64,000 bases of DNA from Croceitalea dokdonensis DOKDO 023 (GTDB taxonomy: Bacteria > Bacteroidota > Bacteroidia > Flavobacteriales > Flavobacteriaceae): positions 310,001 through 374,000 of the forward strand of contig NZ_LDJX01000003.1 in assembly GCF_001306415.1 (NCBI RefSeq). The letters are read 5' to 3'. The notes beneath the pieces are model-generated. The model had not been told where the DNA came from. It ran no database searches and worked only from the letters and a program-made list of their open reading frames with translations. The translations under genes were made by a program, and so were the position numbers. Shown one piece after another: positions 62,447 through 64,000 of the stretch (position 1 is the first letter of the stretch; every line of letters begins with the position of its first letter).

Positions 62447-64000
62447 TCTTTGGTGTTTTTGGCTTCCTCTTCCTTTTGGGGAGTGGACTGTGGAGAGGGG
62501 CTTATTAGTGCTTTTAAATCTTCCAAACCATTGGCTTCCTCAATCTTTTTATCCTTTCGCCATCTCAGTATTCTAGGGAACCGAGTGGCAACCCCACTTT
62601 TATGCCGTTTGGAAAAAGCAATGCCTTCAAAAGCAATCTCGAAGACATGATGGGGGGTAACGCTGCGCACAGGACCAAAACGTTCCAAAGTATTTTTTTT
62701 AATCCAGGCATCAACTTCCTTAAATTCTTTGTCCGTTAGTCCCGAATAGGCTTTGGCGAAGGTGACCAGTTCTTTTTTGCCTTCATTATTTTCTTGCCAG
62801 AGGGCAAAAGTGTAATCGGTAAATAAATTGCTTCTTCGGCCATGACCACGCATGGCATACGTAAGTACGGCATCAATAGTCAAGGGGTCTACTTTCCATT
62901 TCCACCAATCCCCTTTTTTTCTTCCGACTTGATAGGGGGAATCTTTCCGTTTGAGCATGAGGCCCTCGCTTCGCATTTCTCTTGCCCGGTTTCGTTCTTG
63001 GGCGACTTCCTCCCAAGACTTGAACTCCATTCGTTCCGATAATAATAGTGGTAACTGTTCAGTCCGGTCTTGCTCGGCTCCCCCGGAAATGACAGGTATC
63101 GTACGGAAAAGTTGTTCAAGAATCTTTCTTCGTTCTACAAAAGTTTTTGTCCTGATATCCTTACCCTTCCATTCCAAGACATCATACGCTTTTAGGATTA
63201 CTGGAGTTTTGACCAACAGATTTTTGGATACCGTTTTTCTACCAATACGAGTCTGTAAATCATTAAAGGTGCCTAGTTCCCCGTTGACATAAGGCAGCAG
63301 CTCTCCATCGAGTACTGTGCCGTTGGGTATGGGGCCAACAAATTTTTGAAACTCAGGATACTTATCGGTCACCAGTTCTTCACCACGGCTCCAAACAAAA
63401 AGCTCATCATTTCTAATGATGACTTGACAACGGATACCGTCCCATTTGTGTTCAAAAGACCAGTTGGATACTGCTCCCAAATCTTCGACTTCCCCCTCCA
63501 CCGCATAGGCCAAATAAAACGGATAGGGTTTGGAGAGGTAATCGCTTTCTTTTTCCTCCAGCACCAAGTCTTGAAAGGAAATGGTATTTGGGTCCCAATT
63601 ACCCATGAGCTTATAGGCCAAAACATCTTCATCAATTCCGGTAGCTTTTGACAGCGCTCTGGTCATTAATTTTTGACTCACCCCAATCCGGAAACCTCCG
63701 GTAATCAATTTGGTAAAGACAAAACGTTCATAGTAGTTCAATTGCCGCCAATTTTCAAAGAGATAGGCTTTTTTATCAGCTTCTTCTTTGGGTTTAAGCG
63801 CAATCATTTCTTCCAAAAAAACAGTTAGGCTTTTTTCTGATGAGGTTTCACCAGCTGGCACAACTAGTGCAATGGTCTCCGCTAAATCACCTACAATATG
63901 ATAACTTTCTTCAAACAACCACAAAGGAATATTTGCCAATTCTGCCGCCCATTCCCGGAGCAGGGTGGTATTTACGGGACGTGGTGGCCTGCGATGGGAT
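62443..64000 (-). CDS. ATP-dependent DNA ligase, 5' end cut by the window
   Basis: The frame continues past the right edge: immediately upstream of what looks like an internal start it still reads R-R-P-P-R-P-V-N-T-T-L-L-R-E-W-A-A-E, so the true start lies outside. Catalytic lysine in EHKWDGIR (codon at 63445-63447), followed by the ligase motifs VLDGELL, EGLMLKRKDSPY and WKWKVDPLTIDAVL. It seals nicks using ATP in the ligase-associated repair cluster with PdeM and the helicase. The C-terminal 20 residues (ISPSPQSTPQKEEE) are derived from a repeat element at 62467-62502. Overlaps the helicase start by four bases. Confidence 0.93.
   Translation of the reverse strand, partial: SHRRPPRPVNTTLLREWAAELANIPLWLFEESYHIVGDLAETIALVVPAGETSSEKSLTVFLEEMIALKPKEEADKKAYLFENWRQLNYYERFVFTKLITGGFRIGVSQKLMTRALSKATGIDEDVLAYKLMGNWDPNTISFQDLVLEEKESDYLSKPYPFYLAYAVEGEVEDLGAVSNWSFEHKWDGIRCQVIIRNDELFVWSRGEELVTDKYPEFQKFVGPIPNGTVLDGELLPYVNGELGTFNDLQTRIGRKTVSKNLLVKTPVILKAYDVLEWKGKDIRTKTFVERRKILEQLFRTIPVISGGAEQDRTEQLPLLLSERMEFKSWEEVAQERNRAREMRSEGLMLKRKDSPYQVGRKKGDWWKWKVDPLTIDAVLTYAMRGHGRRSNLFTDYTFALWQENNEGKKELVTFAKAYSGLTDKEFKEVDAWIKKNTLERFGPVRSVTPHHVFEIAFEGIAFSKRHKSGVATRFPRILRWRKDKKIEEANGLEDLKALISPSPQSTPQKEEEAKNTKE
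62467..62502. repeat. Degenerate CCCC-AAA-GGGG repeat at the ligase C-terminus
   Basis: On the minus strand, AAGCCCCTCTCC is followed by ACAGTCCACTCCCC and AAAAGGAAGAG. It encodes the S-P-S-P-Q-S-T-P-Q-K-E-E-E tail, which is absent from the conserved ligase core. Confidence 0.5.

Noticed and set aside
62990-63110. Possible further repeat copy inside the ligase gene (GTCATTTCCGGGGGAGCCGAGC)
   Set aside because: Only part of it resembles a palindromic repeat and no second copy exists in the window to confirm it.
1-64000. tRNA, rRNA, transposase, prophage or CRISPR genes
   Set aside because: Searched by eye for typical motifs and gene content; none was found.

Overview
The window looks like chromosomal DNA of a marine-type member of the Flavobacteriaceae (Bacteroidota). 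Evidence: TAnnTTTG-type -7 promoter elements instead of sigma70 boxes, a type IX secretion (T9SS) C-terminal sorting domain, a TonB receptor with an N-terminal carboxypeptidase-like domain, an SDR-type threonine dehydrogenase, a fused GNAT/nitrilase protein, a PdeM/DExH-helicase/ATP-ligase repair cluster and short palindromic repeats of the kind common in flavobacterial genomes. No rRNA, tRNA, CRISPR array, transposase, integrase or prophage gene was seen. The two edges cut an agmatinase gene (left) and a DNA ligase gene (right).

Layout. 1-4.2 kb: a plus-strand run of agmatinase, a deoxyhypusine-synthase homologue (probably polyamine synthesis), a small acidic protein, a GNAT/nitrilase fusion and a VOC protein. 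4.3-13.6 kb: a retropepsin-RimK fusion, DUF2911, threonine dehydrogenase, small secreted proteins, a YeeZ-like reductase coupled to a membrane M28 peptidase, and a CBS protein. 14-18.8 kb: a three-gene operon (TonB receptor, propeller-like lipoprotein, PepSY membrane protein) with the gene order of the Bacteroides xenosiderophore system XusABC. 19.2-28.7 kb: small hypotheticals, a pentapeptide-repeat protein overlapping a giant BNR protein, a tail-less SSB next to RecQ, and ferritin.

29-34 kb holds two tandem paralogues of large secreted proteins (MG2-like domain plus TonB-plug-like C-terminus) that share a 100-bp identical 3' tract, pointing to gene conversion. Next come a histone-deacetylase-family protein, a GH5 lipoprotein, a large YD-like lipoprotein, Tex and MetG, then a DUF1501 (RR signal plus T9SS tail)/DUF1800 pair, YraN, an ACT-domain protein and a large membrane-anchored protein that ends at a (GCTATTC)10 microsatellite.

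49.7-64 kb: an AlkB-like di-iron hydroxylase under a TetR repressor with a clear candidate operator, an HTH-membrane regulator, a flavin reductase, a membrane-anchored Nudix protein, Mfd, and the ligase-associated DNA repair cluster (PdeM, DExH helicase, ATP ligase).

The most unusual global signal is that several families of short palindromic repeats occur not only between genes but in frame inside conserved housekeeping genes (metG, mfd, the DExH helicase, the ligase C-terminus), and one repeat overlaps the apparent N-terminus of pdeM. A second pattern is a -7 promoter element placed only 4-5 bases before the start codon of three genes, which suggests leaderless transcripts.
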